From the NCBI GenBank assembly GCA_028023455.1, contig JAQFVV010012419.1, positions 1,622,501 to 1,686,500 of the forward strand: 64,000 nt of DNA. The letters are read 5' to 3'. Shown here in pieces: positions 11,895 to 24,619 of the stretch. Under the pieces are notes generated by a model. That model had not been told where the DNA came from. It did not search any database and saw only the letters and a program-made list of their open reading frames with translations. Each line of letters begins with the position of its first letter. The stretch's first letter is position 1. The translations under genes and the position numbers were made by a program. The stretch comes from Epiperipatus broadwayi (Eukaryota; Onychophora; Udeonychophora; Euonychophora; Peripatidae).

Positions 11895-12400
11895 AAGAAG
11901 CCACCATGATTTTGAAAAACATGTTAGTCAGAGTGGGTGAGATAAAAGAGAATATGGGAAGACATCATGGGAAGTAGGAGAATATAAATAGATGAATCAG
12001 GCAATTCACAGCAGTTATTAGTAGATTGATGATTGCAGTTACTTTGTGGCAAATCACAACTCATTCTATAAAGAAGAGTATAAATAATCAGACCAACTAA
12101 GTTTGAAGCCTTCATGTCTATTAATTGAAGATGCTGCAGTTAGTAAGAAAAATCTGTAGTTGCCAAAGGACTACATTATGAAGGAACCAATTATCATTAC
12201 AGTAAATGGTAAACTGTGAGGCTAATAAGAAGTAGCTCTCTCCCTTCCCACACCATGAAGAAGTCATGAAGATGAAAAAACATGCATAAGTCACCACCAA
12301 AAGAAAATATATAACATTCAGCTCAAAAACAAGTCCCTTTTTAATGTGAAGATTTACCAGTGGTGAAAATCATCAACAGATAAATTTAAAGGTAAGAAAA
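11895..12400 (+). promoter_or_regulatory. promoter-like block, possible LTR fragment
   Basis: The block is richer in G+C than its surroundings. It holds TATAAATA at 12079-12086 and, about 310 bp later, AAAG/GTAAGA (GT at 12392). The arrangement resembles the solo LTR at 13121 and the block at 9110. No LTR ends are visible, and the minus-strand frame at 11924-12115 is not gene-like. Confidence 0.22.
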
Positions 12401-12785
12401 CTAGATAACATTTGCAATATTTAAAGGTATTTATGAAAATGTAAGAAAAGCATTTCAGAAAAGATAAAATAAAACATGGTTATTTAAAATAATTAATTCA
12501 CCAAAATGATAAAATTTTATGTACTGAAATAATTTTTCATGGAATAATATAATTGCCATTATTATTATTAAAATAAAGAGAAAAGTAAATTGAAATATAT
12601 TGACAGAAATGGTGAAACGCAATAATGATTGGAAGTTAAGCTCTATAATAAAGTATATAAATAAATATATTTCAATTTGCTAACTCTAAACTTGCTAAAC
12701 AGAATATGGAAATTATAATATAAGAATTAATTTAGGGTAGACATACTCTGATATGTGTATATTCTGTAAATGCATTACATTCAAC
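12400..12785. other. AT-rich sequence without a gene
   Basis: Nothing recognised. It leads into the minisatellite. Confidence 0.5.
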
Positions 12786-12810
12786 CAAGAAAGAGTTACT
12801 ATTTTATATA

Positions 12811-13110
12811 CATGAATTAAATATGCATCTATGTACTTGAATTAAATATGCGTTTATATATATATATGAATTAAATATGCATCTATATACATGAATTAAA
12901 TATGCATCTATGTACATGAATTAAATATGTGTCTATATCCATGAATTAAAATGTGTCTACATACAGAAATTAAATGTGCCTATATACATGAATTAAATAT
13001 ATGCCTACATACAGGAATTAAATATGCGTCTACATTAAATTTTATCTATATACATGAATTAAATATGCATCTATGTATATAAATTAAATGTGTCTACATA
13101 CATGAATTAT
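12811..13110 (+). repeat. minisatellite, ~27-bp unit
   Basis: About eleven diverged tandem copies of a unit close to ATGAATTAAATATGCATCT plus a TATGTAC-like end. Units vary by substitutions (GCATCT, GTGTCT, GCCTAC) and small indels. The array ends about 10 bp before the LTR start at 13121. Confidence 0.85.
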
Positions 13111-13120
13111 ATATATATAT

Positions 13121-14582
13121 TGTACCATTTATTTACATATATGGTACAAATTACTATTTAATATTGTGTATCATTTAAATAAAAAAGAGAGAACCTGATC
13201 TTTAATTTTTTTTTTGTAATATAATGTTGTTTTAAGAAAAACGTACAGTGAAAGTTTAATTTTTCATTTTTTTTTAATATAAGTTAACTAAAATAAATTC
13301 AATGTTGGAAAGTGCATACTGAATAATTGATTCTAATAGTGAAAGGAAATTTCAAAGGTAAAAGATTGCTATCAGAAACAACTTTCTGATAGTAATTAAA
13401 AATGGCAGAAATTCATAATGAGAAAAGAGACTTTGTAATAAAAAAATGAGAAATAATGTAGAAGTTTATAAAATAGAACAAAAGTAAAAAGGAATATGCG
13501 CAGAACTTCGAAAAAAAATCTGGGGATATAAAAGAAGATGACAGGTTTGAAAAGTGTCTTTTGTCTTGTTGTTCCAGAGAATGTTGAGCAATTTGAAGTG
13601 CCTCATATTTTTTTTTATACAAAAAAAATATTAATAAAATGTGTCCACTTAGATACGAACTGAAATCGCTCACCATGAGTGAGTAGAACTCTATTGTTTG
13701 CCGACACTTTCTCTCGAGAAAAGTCACCTAGATCGTCATCTGGCTCTACCTAAATTTGATCGGAGATTTGGAAGAAGTAAAACTAAAAAACAACTACTGC
13801 AGACTATCCACTGACTGAATTGGATGTCGGAGGATCAATGACCTACTTAAATATCAACTTACTGGTAAGTTAATGGCCATAACTTTTACATAAAGCTTTA
13901 TGAATAGAGATTTGAATGAAATGTTATCCCATAATTTTTTTTGATCGAAAGATTTGTGAACTGAGAAGTGAACAAATTACCATGGAAAAATAAGACACCA
14001 ACTAGTTATTACTTCAATATTTGAATCAAATTATTAAATTCATATGCACAATACCTTCCAATATTATAATTTTGTCTTAATCATAAATATTAAATGTTTG
14101 ACGGGCTAGAATAAATCTTTATTATTAGCTTAACTTTCATTGTACATGTATAAAATTAATGTTATTATATTTAAGTTTTATATTTAGTTATTTAAATTCA
14201 AATTAGTATACCAATTACCTTTGCTAAATAGATTTATTTTTCTTAATTAAGTCAAAGGGGAATATCTTCTACTTAACGGGAATTTTAATCCAGATCGTAT
14301 AATTATTACTTTATGAGTTACAATATGTTTGATGCAGACTCAGTGGGTCTAACGACTCTGGTGCCCTCATGTAAAAATTAAAAACTGATTCAGCTCACAA
14401 TTGTACTCGGTAATAATTCTAGGCCGAGCCGATCAGGAAAGATAATTATGTTTTTAGAATAATAATGAAACCTTCTTTTTTTTGAAATTAAATAAATGAA
14501 CATTTATTTTTCTTTTACATAACTTGATCAACTTGCACATTTATAATGCGTATAGAGGCCTAGCAAAATGGAAAAAATTATA
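13121..14582 (+). mobile_element. diverged solo LTR related to the 3991-8585 element
   Basis: The start TGTACC directly follows an ATATATATAT tract, as TGTACT does at 3991, and the proposed end TTATA (from TTACA) at 14582 is followed by ATATATATA. Inside are stretches collinear with the intact LTRs: AGAGACTTTGTA (compare GAAGACTTTGTAGG), CTTACTGGTAAGT at about 13858 (compare CTTACCGGTAAGT) and CAGTGGGTCTAACGACTCTGG at about 14341. A TATAAAAG lies at 13527-13534. A 13-bp hairpin sits at 13366-13395. There is no second LTR or internal region, so it is a solo LTR. The 3' boundary is an inference. Confidence 0.5.
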
Positions 14583-15620
14583 ATATATATATAGGACTAC
14601 TTTATTCCAAAGATTACCAGTAGATAAAAAAACTCATCTATAAATTTTTCTGATCAGTAACATTCTGAGCCATTGGCTACTTTGTCTAAGCATTGAACTA
14701 TGCTGTATACATATAATGACACTTTTTGTTTTTATGATAAGTTTGGCTACCTATTATTGATTATTAGAGTTAATAAATATCCTCTGCTATAAGAACTTCC
14801 TACCATTTGATCTTCATTATTCAATCATCCAACATCTGAACAAAAACAAATGATTGTTTATTGTAATATAATGCAAATAATATCCATTGGATGAGACATT
14901 GGTCATGTGATTATAAAAGAGAAAATATCATAATAATGTTCCAATAAGCAAGAAAAGCATGGTTTGATGTGTTAAATAAATTATTCCTTTATTTTCAATT
15001 GGCTATTTCAATTTTGTTTATGGACAAATTTTTTAAAATTGAAATTGAATATTTAAAATATATAAAAAGATAGATAAAATTTTTAATTGAATTTCCTTAG
15101 CTAGTCAGTGAATGATAATTAATAAATTAATATTTGTCTTATTTGATATCGATGAATAAAAAACAGAAACCATAAAGCCCTTATCAAGTTATAAGCCACT
15201 AGTTTGCTTAGCAATCTTCACTTTAGGATTTTTTTACAGTTGGAATTTAACATAATTCATTAAAGTGCAAAACTATTTAATTTTTCATATATAGTAATTA
15301 TATTGTGGTTTCCTGAAGGTTTGTGATAATATTAGATGATGGAAATAGTCAATGCAAAAATATAAATAGATAATGATAATCTGTGGTTTTTATATCCCAG
15401 TTTTCAGTTATCTGCGATTCAAAAAAAAAATTAATATAAGAATAGAAAATAATAAATAAAAATTTAATTTTATATAGTTTACTTTTTTAATTCATGGACC
15501 ATATATAGTATGTTTGCACTACTATTTGTCTGTGTGTGTAGTTTATACATTTTTAATATTCATATACAGTATATACATCCACTTGTACTTTACAAATGCA
15601 TGTTATTGCATGTGATTCAT
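14583..15620. other. AT-rich sequence without a gene
   Basis: I see no element ends or coding signal between the solo LTR and the LINE. Confidence 0.5.
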
Positions 15621-15625
15621 TAATT

Positions 15626-16497
15626 GGTTGGTAAGAATTTGCATAACTGCACAAAGACTTAGAATGAAACGTTACAAATACAAATATATTAAAGGAATGG
15701 AAGTAAATGGTGATTATTTAAATCATCTACATTTTGCAGATGATATAATTGTTTTTGCAAATAATGCTTCAGAGCTTCTGGAAATGTTACAAAAGTTAAC
15801 AGATAAAAGTAAGAAAGTAAGAGTAAAGGTAAACTTAAAAAGACTAAAGTAATGTTCTTTAGATTTTCTCAAAAGATAAAAATAATGATTGATAATGATG
15901 AGTTAAAAGAAATTAACAAGTACAAAGACCTCAATCACATTATTACTATAGATAAAAACATAATGGATGAAATTAATCATAGAATTAAATTTAGTTGGAG
16001 TGCTTTTGGTAGAAATAAATTAATATTAAAAGAAATTTGGTTCTCTTTGAAAAGAAAGGTTTTTAATAAATGTGTTTTACCAATTCTTACTTACTAAACT
16101 GAGATTTGAATGCTTAACAGAAGAGCATTACAGAGAATTCAGGCCACTTAATAAAGTATTGAGAGATGCATGTTAGAAGTAACAAAAAGAAATCAAAAAC
16201 AAAATGCATGGGTAAGAGAACAAACAAATGTTAATGACATCATTAAAAAATAAGAGCTTTGATTGGAATTGGGCTGGACACATTGCTAGAAGACATGATA
16301 ATAGATGGATAGTTGAAATTGAAATCCAAGAGATTGTAAAAGTCCTAGAAAGAGACCGCGTGTGAGATGGATGGATGAAATAAGGAAGTCTGCAAGGATG
16401 ATAATGGTAAGAGAGGCTAGAGATTGGCAAAAATGGATTGAACATGGAGAGACTTTCATCCTGCAGTGGATTGATAATGGTTGAAAATGATAATAAT
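15626..16497 (+). pseudogene. RTE-type LINE, 5'-truncated, RT C-terminal half and 3' end
   Basis: RTE LINEs encode an AP-like endonuclease joined to a reverse transcriptase. The fragment begins just before the RT catalytic box HLHFADDIIVFANNASEL (FADD at 15733-15744, both aspartates kept). It continues through a frameshift at about 15850 into KYKDLNHIITIDKNI and FNKCVLPILTY. The C-terminal tail follows in broken frames: WAGHIARR-like, RKRPRVRWMDEIRKSAR, then DWQKWIEHGETFILQWID. The 3' end has the short TGAT-rich tail typical of RTE elements (ATGATAATAATGAT, near 16486). The endonuclease and the N-terminal RT are missing. Several stops and frameshifts show it is inactive. Family naming is by characteristic phrases. 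Confidence 0.8.
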
Positions 16498-16611
16498 GAT
16501 ATAATATATTTTGATTTGATATTTATATTAAATTATTTACTAATATAAATAATATATACAACAGTACAATACATAGACTAAGATAAGCTTGCTTAATAAT
16601 TTAAAATTAAA

Positions 16612-16752
16612 ATGTCCAACATAGTGTGCTGGGCATGCTTTCAACCAACTAGTAGTCATTTTCATAGCTATAAATAATCTCCTTGGACAATTATAGCTAT
16701 GATTATAACTACCAGTTAATCGAATGCATATTCAGCATACTATGTTGAACAT
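16612..16752. repeat. foldback repeat (short MITE-like)
   Basis: Two ~60-bp inverted arms, 16612-16672 and 16693-16752, start ATGTCCAACATAGT and end with the complement ACTATGTTGAACAT, about 80% matched, with a ~20-bp loop. A half copy of the same sequence is at 35655-35732. Confidence 0.8.
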
Positions 16753-18220
16753 TTTTGTTTTTAAATATTAAATAAGTTTCCTGATTATTTATATGAATTA
16801 CATTTATTTTCGAAAAAAGTTTAAAACTATTGGAATTATATAATATCATTAAGTTAATTTTAATTGATTTTTACAGTTCATCTTCCTAATTAACCTCTAA
16901 AGTCAAATTTATTAATAAAATTTTCTGCATTATGAAATGGCTTTTTAATATCTTTTTAAATGTAGAATTAAAATATTTTCTTTAATAATATAAATATTAT
17001 TTTTATTAATAATACTAAAAGTAATATTTTGAGTTCATTCTATATTACTGGTTTTCTAGTCGTTTTAGTTTAGATTATTTTCTAAAGCCATTAAAGAGGA
17101 AAGAAAAACTAGGGTTAACTGGCTGGAAATAACAGTTCTATTCTCTAAACATGCCTGCCTGGAGCTGTAGTAGTGTTAATGTAGATTTATAGCAAAGAAA
17201 AAAATAAAGATTAGAAGAAAAACATTTTAGAAAAAAAATAAAGCATCTGTAGAATTATAATTAAGAAGTGAAAATAAATAATATTGCTTCAAATGGCATT
17301 TTTTATATATTTATACTAAATATTTTTCTAGCAATTTGTAAAAAATAAACATTAAAAAAAATTAAAATATGATTGATAATATATTAAACTACATTAGTGA
17401 AGATAGTTATATAATAGCATAAAATATATTTGAAATGCAAAATAAATTATGAAAATTGTTTCATGGAGATATAAGTTTTAAATAACAATTGAAGCACTCT
17501 TCCTGATTTTTAATACTCAGCAGAATCCATCATAAACAGCATCCTCGTTATAAGAATATTTAAAAAAATAATCAAATGATTTTTTAGCTTGGGAGTTAAT
17601 AAAAAATTTGAGCAACGAAGTATCCGAATTGTAATAGGATCTGATAGTTTTTAAATCCGAATCGGACTTTCCCCCACTTCAATAAACCATACATGGATAT
17701 AACCACACGTATGTAGTGATTACTCATAGTGATGATATTTAGTAACGCATGTTATGATTTCTAAAAAAAATTGCTTTATTTTAGGTGTTCATAGTGCAGC
17801 ATGCAAAATTTTACAAGTAGTCAGGTTATTTATAACTCAAATATTACAAGCACCATGGTATAGAAATTCAAAGGCTTATTGTCTAGCATTTACATATTTT
17901 ATGTAGTTAAAAAATTTTTAAGTAAGTTTAGAATTTTTTCTGTTGGACTACAAGTAAACATAATGGAGCTGGAAATGTTATAAAACTGAGTAATATTTCC
18001 AATTAACCATCGGTTTGCGAAAACAAATTTCCAGCAAATTTATTTTTATTATAAGGTGAACAGGTCATAAATTAAAATTTCCCCTAATATTTGTTAATAG
18101 AATATTAGTATTATTCTTTTATCATTTTTGTCCTCTATGCATTGTTTTTAAATATGTATACATATACTTTAGGCCACCTTCCTTTTGTTTTCCACTTTAT
18201 ACAATGCAAACGTAATATTT
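16753..18220. other. AT-rich sequence without a gene
   Basis: Nothing recognised. A slightly G+C-richer patch at 17040-17170 shows no frame or element ends. Confidence 0.5.
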
Positions 18221-18224
18221 TCTG

Positions 18225-18329
18225 CAAATAATTTGATTCTTTTACAGTTTTGACTGTCCAAAAAGTCTTCTACAGAGTTTTTTAGCTACTTTGAAGAGGA
18301 CAGTCAAAACCACGAGATCAAATTATTTG
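18225..18329. repeat. foldback repeat with degenerate hammerhead-like core
   Basis: Arms 18225-18259 and 18298-18329 both contain the sequence reading GTTTTGACTGTCC and AATAATTTGAT in opposite senses. On the minus strand CTGTAGA, a GACT..AGTC hairpin and AAAAC (18247-18277) resemble a mutated CTGANGA-stem-GAAA core. Confidence 0.65.
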
Positions 18330-18344
18330 AACAAAAAAATAATG

Positions 18345-21300
18345 TCAAAAATTTGTATTATATTAAAATTCTAGACATTTTAATATTACTATATCACATT
18401 ATTTATATTTATCAAAACCTATTTGTTGTCAAGAATATTCATTGTATGGATATATAAATGAAATACTGACTAATCAGTTGATTACCTAATGTACAATAAA
18501 AAAAGGTTCTCTCCTTCTGTGGTCACTTCTATAAAGCTCATGTAAGCAGATGCAGGTGCATTTTCTGAATTTTCTGGCTTTTTTTATCATTGAAGCTCTT
18601 GATTCAAAATGGATGTAACTCAGGGAGGCATTTAACTACATCTGTCTTAGTATTCAAACTAAAAATCTAAGTTAGCATTTCCCATCCTCTTTATATGATG
18701 AAAAACTTTGCAACTATTGAAATTTTAACAGAATACCTTGGTTATTTTATAGGGGAATAAATAAATTAACCAGATAAATATAAGAGTTAAGAAAAGAAAA
18801 CAAATTTATTTTCAAATTTTAATTATATAAAACAAAATAGGAATATCTATTTTGCTAATACACATAAATCCCCAATTTTCTTTTAACTGATACCTGGTCT
18901 TTAATACCGAATATTAAAGAAACCACAACTTCTCCAATTATAGATGTGTCAGAAAAAATATTTGCTCCTAATTGTTTTAAAGTTCCTCTTTTTAACCAAG
19001 AATCCATGAGTAATCTTTGAAAAATATTTAAATTCTAATATTAATCAGAAATATAATAGAAACCAAGGATTTTTAGTATAAAAAGACTTAAATGGGAAAG
19101 TGATGAACTAAAAATTATCAATAATATAAAAGCAATTGTAATAAAAATGATTTGATAAAAATGTTTATTAACAAAATTTAAAGACCGAAAAAAAAGATTG
19201 TAATATTTTAAGTTAAATGTAAAGTAGTTAAAATTTGTAATCTAAAATAAATAATTAATATAATTATAATAAATAATTTATAATTATTATAATAAATAAT
19301 TTATAATTGTTATAAAAAAATATATAATAATAATCAGATGCACCCAACCTTGATAAATGGTCTTTTCTGATTTAATTTTTTTTTTTTTTAAGATTTAATG
19401 GGAATTAAGCAAAAGACTTTAATATTATATAAACAAGTGTATGAATTTCACAATTGGAAAAAAATATTTGGAATAAGCCAGCCTATTTGGTACAGTACAG
19501 GAATGTACCTGGAAAAGTATTAATAAAGGTAAATTAAAATTTAATGTATTATATATATATATATATCTGTTATATTTGACATGTGACAGCTGTGGATAAA
19601 TCTTACTGCTTATTAATGGCAGAATGGCTGTGAATTTGACATGTGACAGCCTTATGGAAAAACATTCATACATTGACCAATCAGACAACAGAGAAAATAG
19701 TGATTTTATATATATGACAAAAAAATTCATACACAAAATTAAGTATGGAGAATCAGTTCAAATCTGTTATAATAAAACAATCAAAAATGCTAATAAAAAC
19801 TTATAATAATAATAATATATTTATATATTAAAGCAAAGTAATACAATGATGTCCTTAATAGATAAGTATTGTTATGAATAATATCTGTTGATTGGAAAAA
19901 ACAATGTACATTTACTTTCTCAGATTTCTAACGACTATTGATGTGATGGTCAGTACAGGGCATATGTAGGTTGTCCCTGCCATATGTTTCACCATGTTCA
20001 AACATGTTTCAAGTTGACATAGTATTTAAAATCATATGAAACTTATATCAATTTTCATAATTTTTCATGGACCATTTATTGACTTTCTATGAAATACTGT
20101 CTCCTTTATTTGGCAAATCCCTTCCTAAGGCATTGAATAATTTATTTTTGTTATTAATATTTCTAGCCAATGGAAAAAAGTTAATAAAAAAGAAAAATGT
20201 GTTTTAATACATATTTACTGATCAGGATTTGATATATAATTATTCAATCAGGTAGATTTAGATTCAGAACTTAGTATAATTTAAATTTCAGGTTTTAGTT
20301 TGAATAGTAAAGTGGAATTAAATACATAACTGTATGCCTAACATTTTGAATCTCAAGCCCCAATGCTAAGAGCAAAGGACAAAAGCTAGCTTGGGGATGG
20401 ATATTGAAATGTACTGATATTTGATAACTACTGATTACTTGACTTTACTGTAGATGGCACTAGAGTAGAGAGTTGCTCTTGTTTATTGTTGTGGGCAGAA
20501 TTATGTACAATTCATCAGTGAAATGGCAGGTTTTTTTGTGATTAGAATAAAGCAGATCATGTTTTATTCTGTTCATGATAAATTATTTTCATTATTGATG
20601 ATGTCAACATGCTGTTTTTCAAATCCTATATGATGTTGTACACAGTCATTTTGTTACATGATGTTACATTAAATAATACCCACTTGCACTTCAGTACATG
20701 ACAACACTATAACAAAAAAATAATTTCACTTTCCTTAGTTCTCTTTGTATATAAAGGAAATTGTTATGAATACTTAATATGGAAATAGAAATATTAATCA
20801 ATCCAATTATTTTATTATTTTGATAGCAATTAATATTTACACTCCTGCTTAAGTATTCAAGATAATCTTCTTTAACCACAAAGAGAAAGAATAAAACGGA
20901 ATTTCATTTTCAATTGTCAAATATTGAGATAGGAGTGCATATATGTAGACTATAACACATTTACTAATTTAAAAATGATTGTGTTTAATGTTATATATAT
21001 ATACTCACATTGTGAATTAGTTTATTATGCATATATTATGTTTATATAATATACATAGATAAAAACGATACAAAATATAATTAGTTTTAAATATAATGCC
21101 ATAGATAATAGGACATCTTTATTTTAAATTTGAAAATGCCTTATCTCATTTTAAAAAGTGCAAACTGCTTTCATGTTTAATTAGATCCCTATCAATATCA
21201 CGTCTATACATTTAGGAAATTTTCTTTTTTTATAAATCATAAGGATTGATTTTGTTTTAAGAAGATCATATTCTATCATAATATAAGCTGCAATTATAGT

Positions 21301-22130
21301 CTGGAAATATTGTACAAAATACATAATAAATTAGTTTTATTGTTTATTGGCTATATATAAACCAATGGTGCATAGCATTAAACTGGTAATTAGTTAATTC
21401 CCCTTAATAAACTTAAAACCAAATAGCTAATAAATTCCTCAGTGTTGCATGCTGTGAAATATTTATACTAGAGAAACTGATTGGCTAATTATTTTAATGA
21501 TATAACAAAGTTGATAAAACTTTATTACCAGTAAATTGATTGGTAGTTTTGATTAAACTAAACAATATAAATTAAATGGTAATATTATGTATATAAACAG
21601 TGAAAATGATTCCAAAATAATGTTATTCTTGTAACAAACCATTAAAATTACTATTAAGCTGATCACATATATGTTATTTATTATCTATAAAAAATAGTTT
21701 TTCTTACCTCATTGCATAGGCTGTTTTTATACTGTTTATTGTGTATAAAACAATCAACACCCTAAGACTGAAATAGTGACTTTCATATACTAGGAAAATA
21801 CAGACAATAAGCTATATATTATATTTTGTCATCTTACAAATATAAACGGCTGACTTTCGTATACTAGTAAATTATAGACAGTAAATTATATATTTTTTCA
21901 TCTTGATAGTTAATGATTTGAATTATTTGTTACCAGGATAACATCATTGGTTGAAAAATTCTTATTTTTATGCATGGATTTACTATTTAATTTTTTATTT
22001 TGTTATGCAAGCAAAAATTTATATATTTTGAAATATTTTTAAGAATACGAAAATATCTGTTCTATTTTACTTTAGAAAATTTAGGCAAATAATATAAACA
22101 GATTTACACCTTTCATAATCTTTTGTAATT
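18345..22130. other. long AT-rich stretch without a gene
   Basis: Minor structure only: a TAATTTATAAT-type tandem repeat at about 19245-19320, a repeated TTTGACATGTGACAGC (about 19576 and 19635), and a 74-bp direct duplication (21777-21850 with 21851-21910, starting TGACTTTC). Open frames at 19425-19806 and 20691-20879 are low-complexity and unsupported. Confidence 0.5.
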
Positions 22131-22154
22131 CCATTGTTACTAATTTTCTTCTTT

Positions 22155-22360
22155 TCTGAGTCAACATAATATCTGTAAAATGAAAATGCTCACAGAAAAG
22201 GTTGTTTTTTTAAATAATATTTAGCTTTATTACTGCCTAGTATGCTGTCATTTATATCATGCTCATGGCATATAGTAAAAATATATTGAAAGTAATATAG
22301 GCAGTAATGAAACTAAATATTATTAAAAAATATTTTTTGTAAGTATTTTCACTTCACCAG
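22155..22360. repeat. foldback MITE-like repeat, family copy 1
   Basis: Arms at about 22180-22250 and 22295-22355 are inverted, sharing AATAATATTTAG and ATTACTGCCTA with its complement TAGGCAGTAAT. A related copy lies at 31000-31128, including the upstream TTCTGAGTCAACATAATATCTG (there TTCTGAGCCAAAATAATATCT). Confidence 0.75.
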
Positions 22361-22513
22361 ACAAATTTAGTATTTAAAAAGTCTGTTATAATAAGGAAAA
22401 TAGAGAAAGTTGTTAGACTTTGTTTCCCTAACATGTACAATATATGTTTACTGCAGCATTTTATCTCTATAAATATCAAGAGACTGCATTTAAAATATAA
22501 CCAGATAATTCTA

Positions 22514-22688
22514 ATATTGCAATTCAAAGAATTCTTACTCTTTTTTTCAGCAAAAACTTTTTTTTTATTACAGTTTCGACTGTACCTTGTACTCTTCATC
22601 AGATCTTATTCTCTTCTTATATTTCTCTCTATTCTCCATTTTTTTTTGCTGAAAAAAGTGTAAGAAGAATTATTTGAATTGCAATATT
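22514..22688. repeat. foldback repeat with hammerhead-like core in the loop
   Basis: Arms 22514-22556 and 22644-22688 read ATATTGCAATTCAAA..AGCAAAAA in opposite senses. The loop carries, on the minus strand, CTGATGA (22596-22602), a GTAC-AAG-GTAC hairpin and CGAAAC (about 22574-22579). This has the order and invariant bases of a hammerhead core without an evident stem III. Confidence 0.75.
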
Positions 22689-22699
22689 GTATATGAAGA

Positions 22700-24280
22700 T
22701 AGCAGAAATAAAGGAAAGAAGGAAAGTCTTTAGAAGGATTATATATAGGTAATTCCAAATTATTAAAAATACTTCAACAATAACATCTGTTAAAAATTAT
22801 TAATTTATATTCATATATAAATTCCTCCAGATAATTTCAAACAATCCAGCCATTGCCTTTTATTTGCTTATTTAATAAAATGTTTAAATTAGTGTATAAC
22901 ATAAATATTCAACCAATCACTCTTTAATAATATTTTTGAGCTATAAAACTCTTCTTCAGTTAAATATAAATACTAATTAGATATCTCACCCATATAAATG
23001 TAAATCAATGTCTGATTAGATTTTAAAGCATGACCAAATCATAATACAACCTTTAAATGTTAAATCATAATACAACCTTTAAATGTTAAATCTTAATACA
23101 ACATAGACAATATGCCAGGGGAAGAGTTGAAGCAAGTCAAGATTATTAATATCTTATAAAGAAAGTAATTGAAAATCATAAGCCCACCTCAACCAAATAA
23201 AGTTTACTGCTAAATTAATTTTTTTTTAAAAAAAAAAAAGGACATAAATCACTTTAAATAATAGTATTTTCCCAAAAATCAGTATTTCACATTATTATAA
23301 AGCATAAAAATTCATCCAATCATGCACAGAGTGACTTTTTTTGAGTTCTTTAATTGAAAAAGAGTGTTGTAAGCTCAGAAACGATTGTCCTGAGAGAAAA
23401 GAAGGGGATGGGGATTATTGGTTGAATTATTGTTATACAGTAATTTGACAGTTTGATTTAAAAGGCAAATTTATTAGATGCATTTTTTAAAATCATTTGA
23501 AGGGGTTTATTTATTTAAATTCTAATTTAGCAGGAAGCATATTTGCGATTTAGTGTTGTGATAGACTGATAGATGTAAGATCAAAAGGTTTTTGAAATGA
23601 TTACTATCTGATAAAACAAACATCAGTTTAGATAAAGAAATAAATTTATAGCATTCAATCGGATTTTCAAGTGTTTAAATGTCATGATTTTATTTTTAAT
23701 TAACCATAGTATTATATATTTTACATTAAGTTGAGTAGTAATCTGACTTTTCAATAATTTTTTCCTAGTTTTTATATTTACTGTATATATTCATAATGTG
23801 ACCATATACATATATTGTTTATTTTCATAAACACAATTATTTTATAAATTAATATACATGTACATAATTTTTATTCATTTAATTATATAGTTTATTATGA
23901 TTTCATTTTAAATTGTCTGTCTGTCAGAAAAACACACTTAAATGTTGGTTTTATATCTGTAAAATCGATGAGATAATTTTAGAACCTTTCTTCATACTTT
24001 AACTTTATATTTATAACACACATTTTAATTTTATGCAATTTAAATTTTATATTGCATTATCGAGGGCAATGTTTGTTATAATATTTATTCACGCCAAAAA
24101 AAAAAAAAAAAAGAGGAAAAAAACTAAAAAACATCATTGATCTTATTAAAAACTTTAAAAAATAAAGCAAAAAAAAAAAAAAATACGTTGGAATTCGTAA
24201 ATAATTTATTTTTCATTTAATATATATATCATTTGGTAAACTATTTTTCTAGATTTGCAAAAAATACTTAGAATGTACTG
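22700..24280. other. AT-rich sequence without a gene
   Basis: It contains a 26-bp tandem repeat (about 23035-23104, unit AATCATAATACAACCTTTAA plus ATGTTA), a minus-strand CTGAAGA-hairpin-AAAA core (22933-22959), and poly-A runs near 24096 and 24170. I see no coding signal. Confidence 0.5.
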
Positions 24281-24415
24281 AAATAGAATCAGGGCAGTCT
24301 TGCATTGGTGGTCGAGAGGTCAATGCGACTGCCTTGCACTTGCAGGCAGTTGCCCGGGTTTTGGGTTCGCGTCCCGGCCGATGCTATGACACTTAAAAAA
24401 AATAGAATCAGGGCA
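24281..24415 (+). mobile_element. tRNA-derived SINE with perfect 16-bp target duplication
   Basis: The insert 24297-24399 is bounded by two identical copies of AAATAGAATCAGGGCA (24281-24296 and 24400-24415). It contains a Pol III A box (TGGTCGAGAGG, 24309-24319) and a B box (GGTTCGCGTCC, 24364-24374). Its ends are nearly complementary, as in a tRNA acceptor stem (GTCTTGCAT and ATGCTATGAC), and it ends in a short A-run. The head looks like a Ser/Leu-type tRNA. The perfect duplication implies a young insertion. A second, older copy is at 50145-50293. Confidence 0.88.
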
Positions 24416-24619
24416 AAACTAAAGCCGATTATTTTATTATACGTTAAGACATTTCGTTAATGAAAGTCTTTAATTGATTTTTTCATTGTCGTACAATTAG
24501 AAATAATTAGAATTTATAATAGTAAATATTTAAATTATAAGTAATAACAAAAAAATGTTATCTCTTATTATTTCACAGTCTTATTTTTAGAATTTGTTCT
24601 TTTATTTAAAGCTGTTCTC

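Noticed and set aside
16173-16445. Minus-strand ORF of 90 codons
   Set aside because: Antisense shadow of the RTE LINE tail.
24297-24399. Functional tRNA gene
   Set aside because: A and B boxes are present, but an A-tail and a 16-bp target duplication mark a SINE, and the cloverleaf is imperfect.
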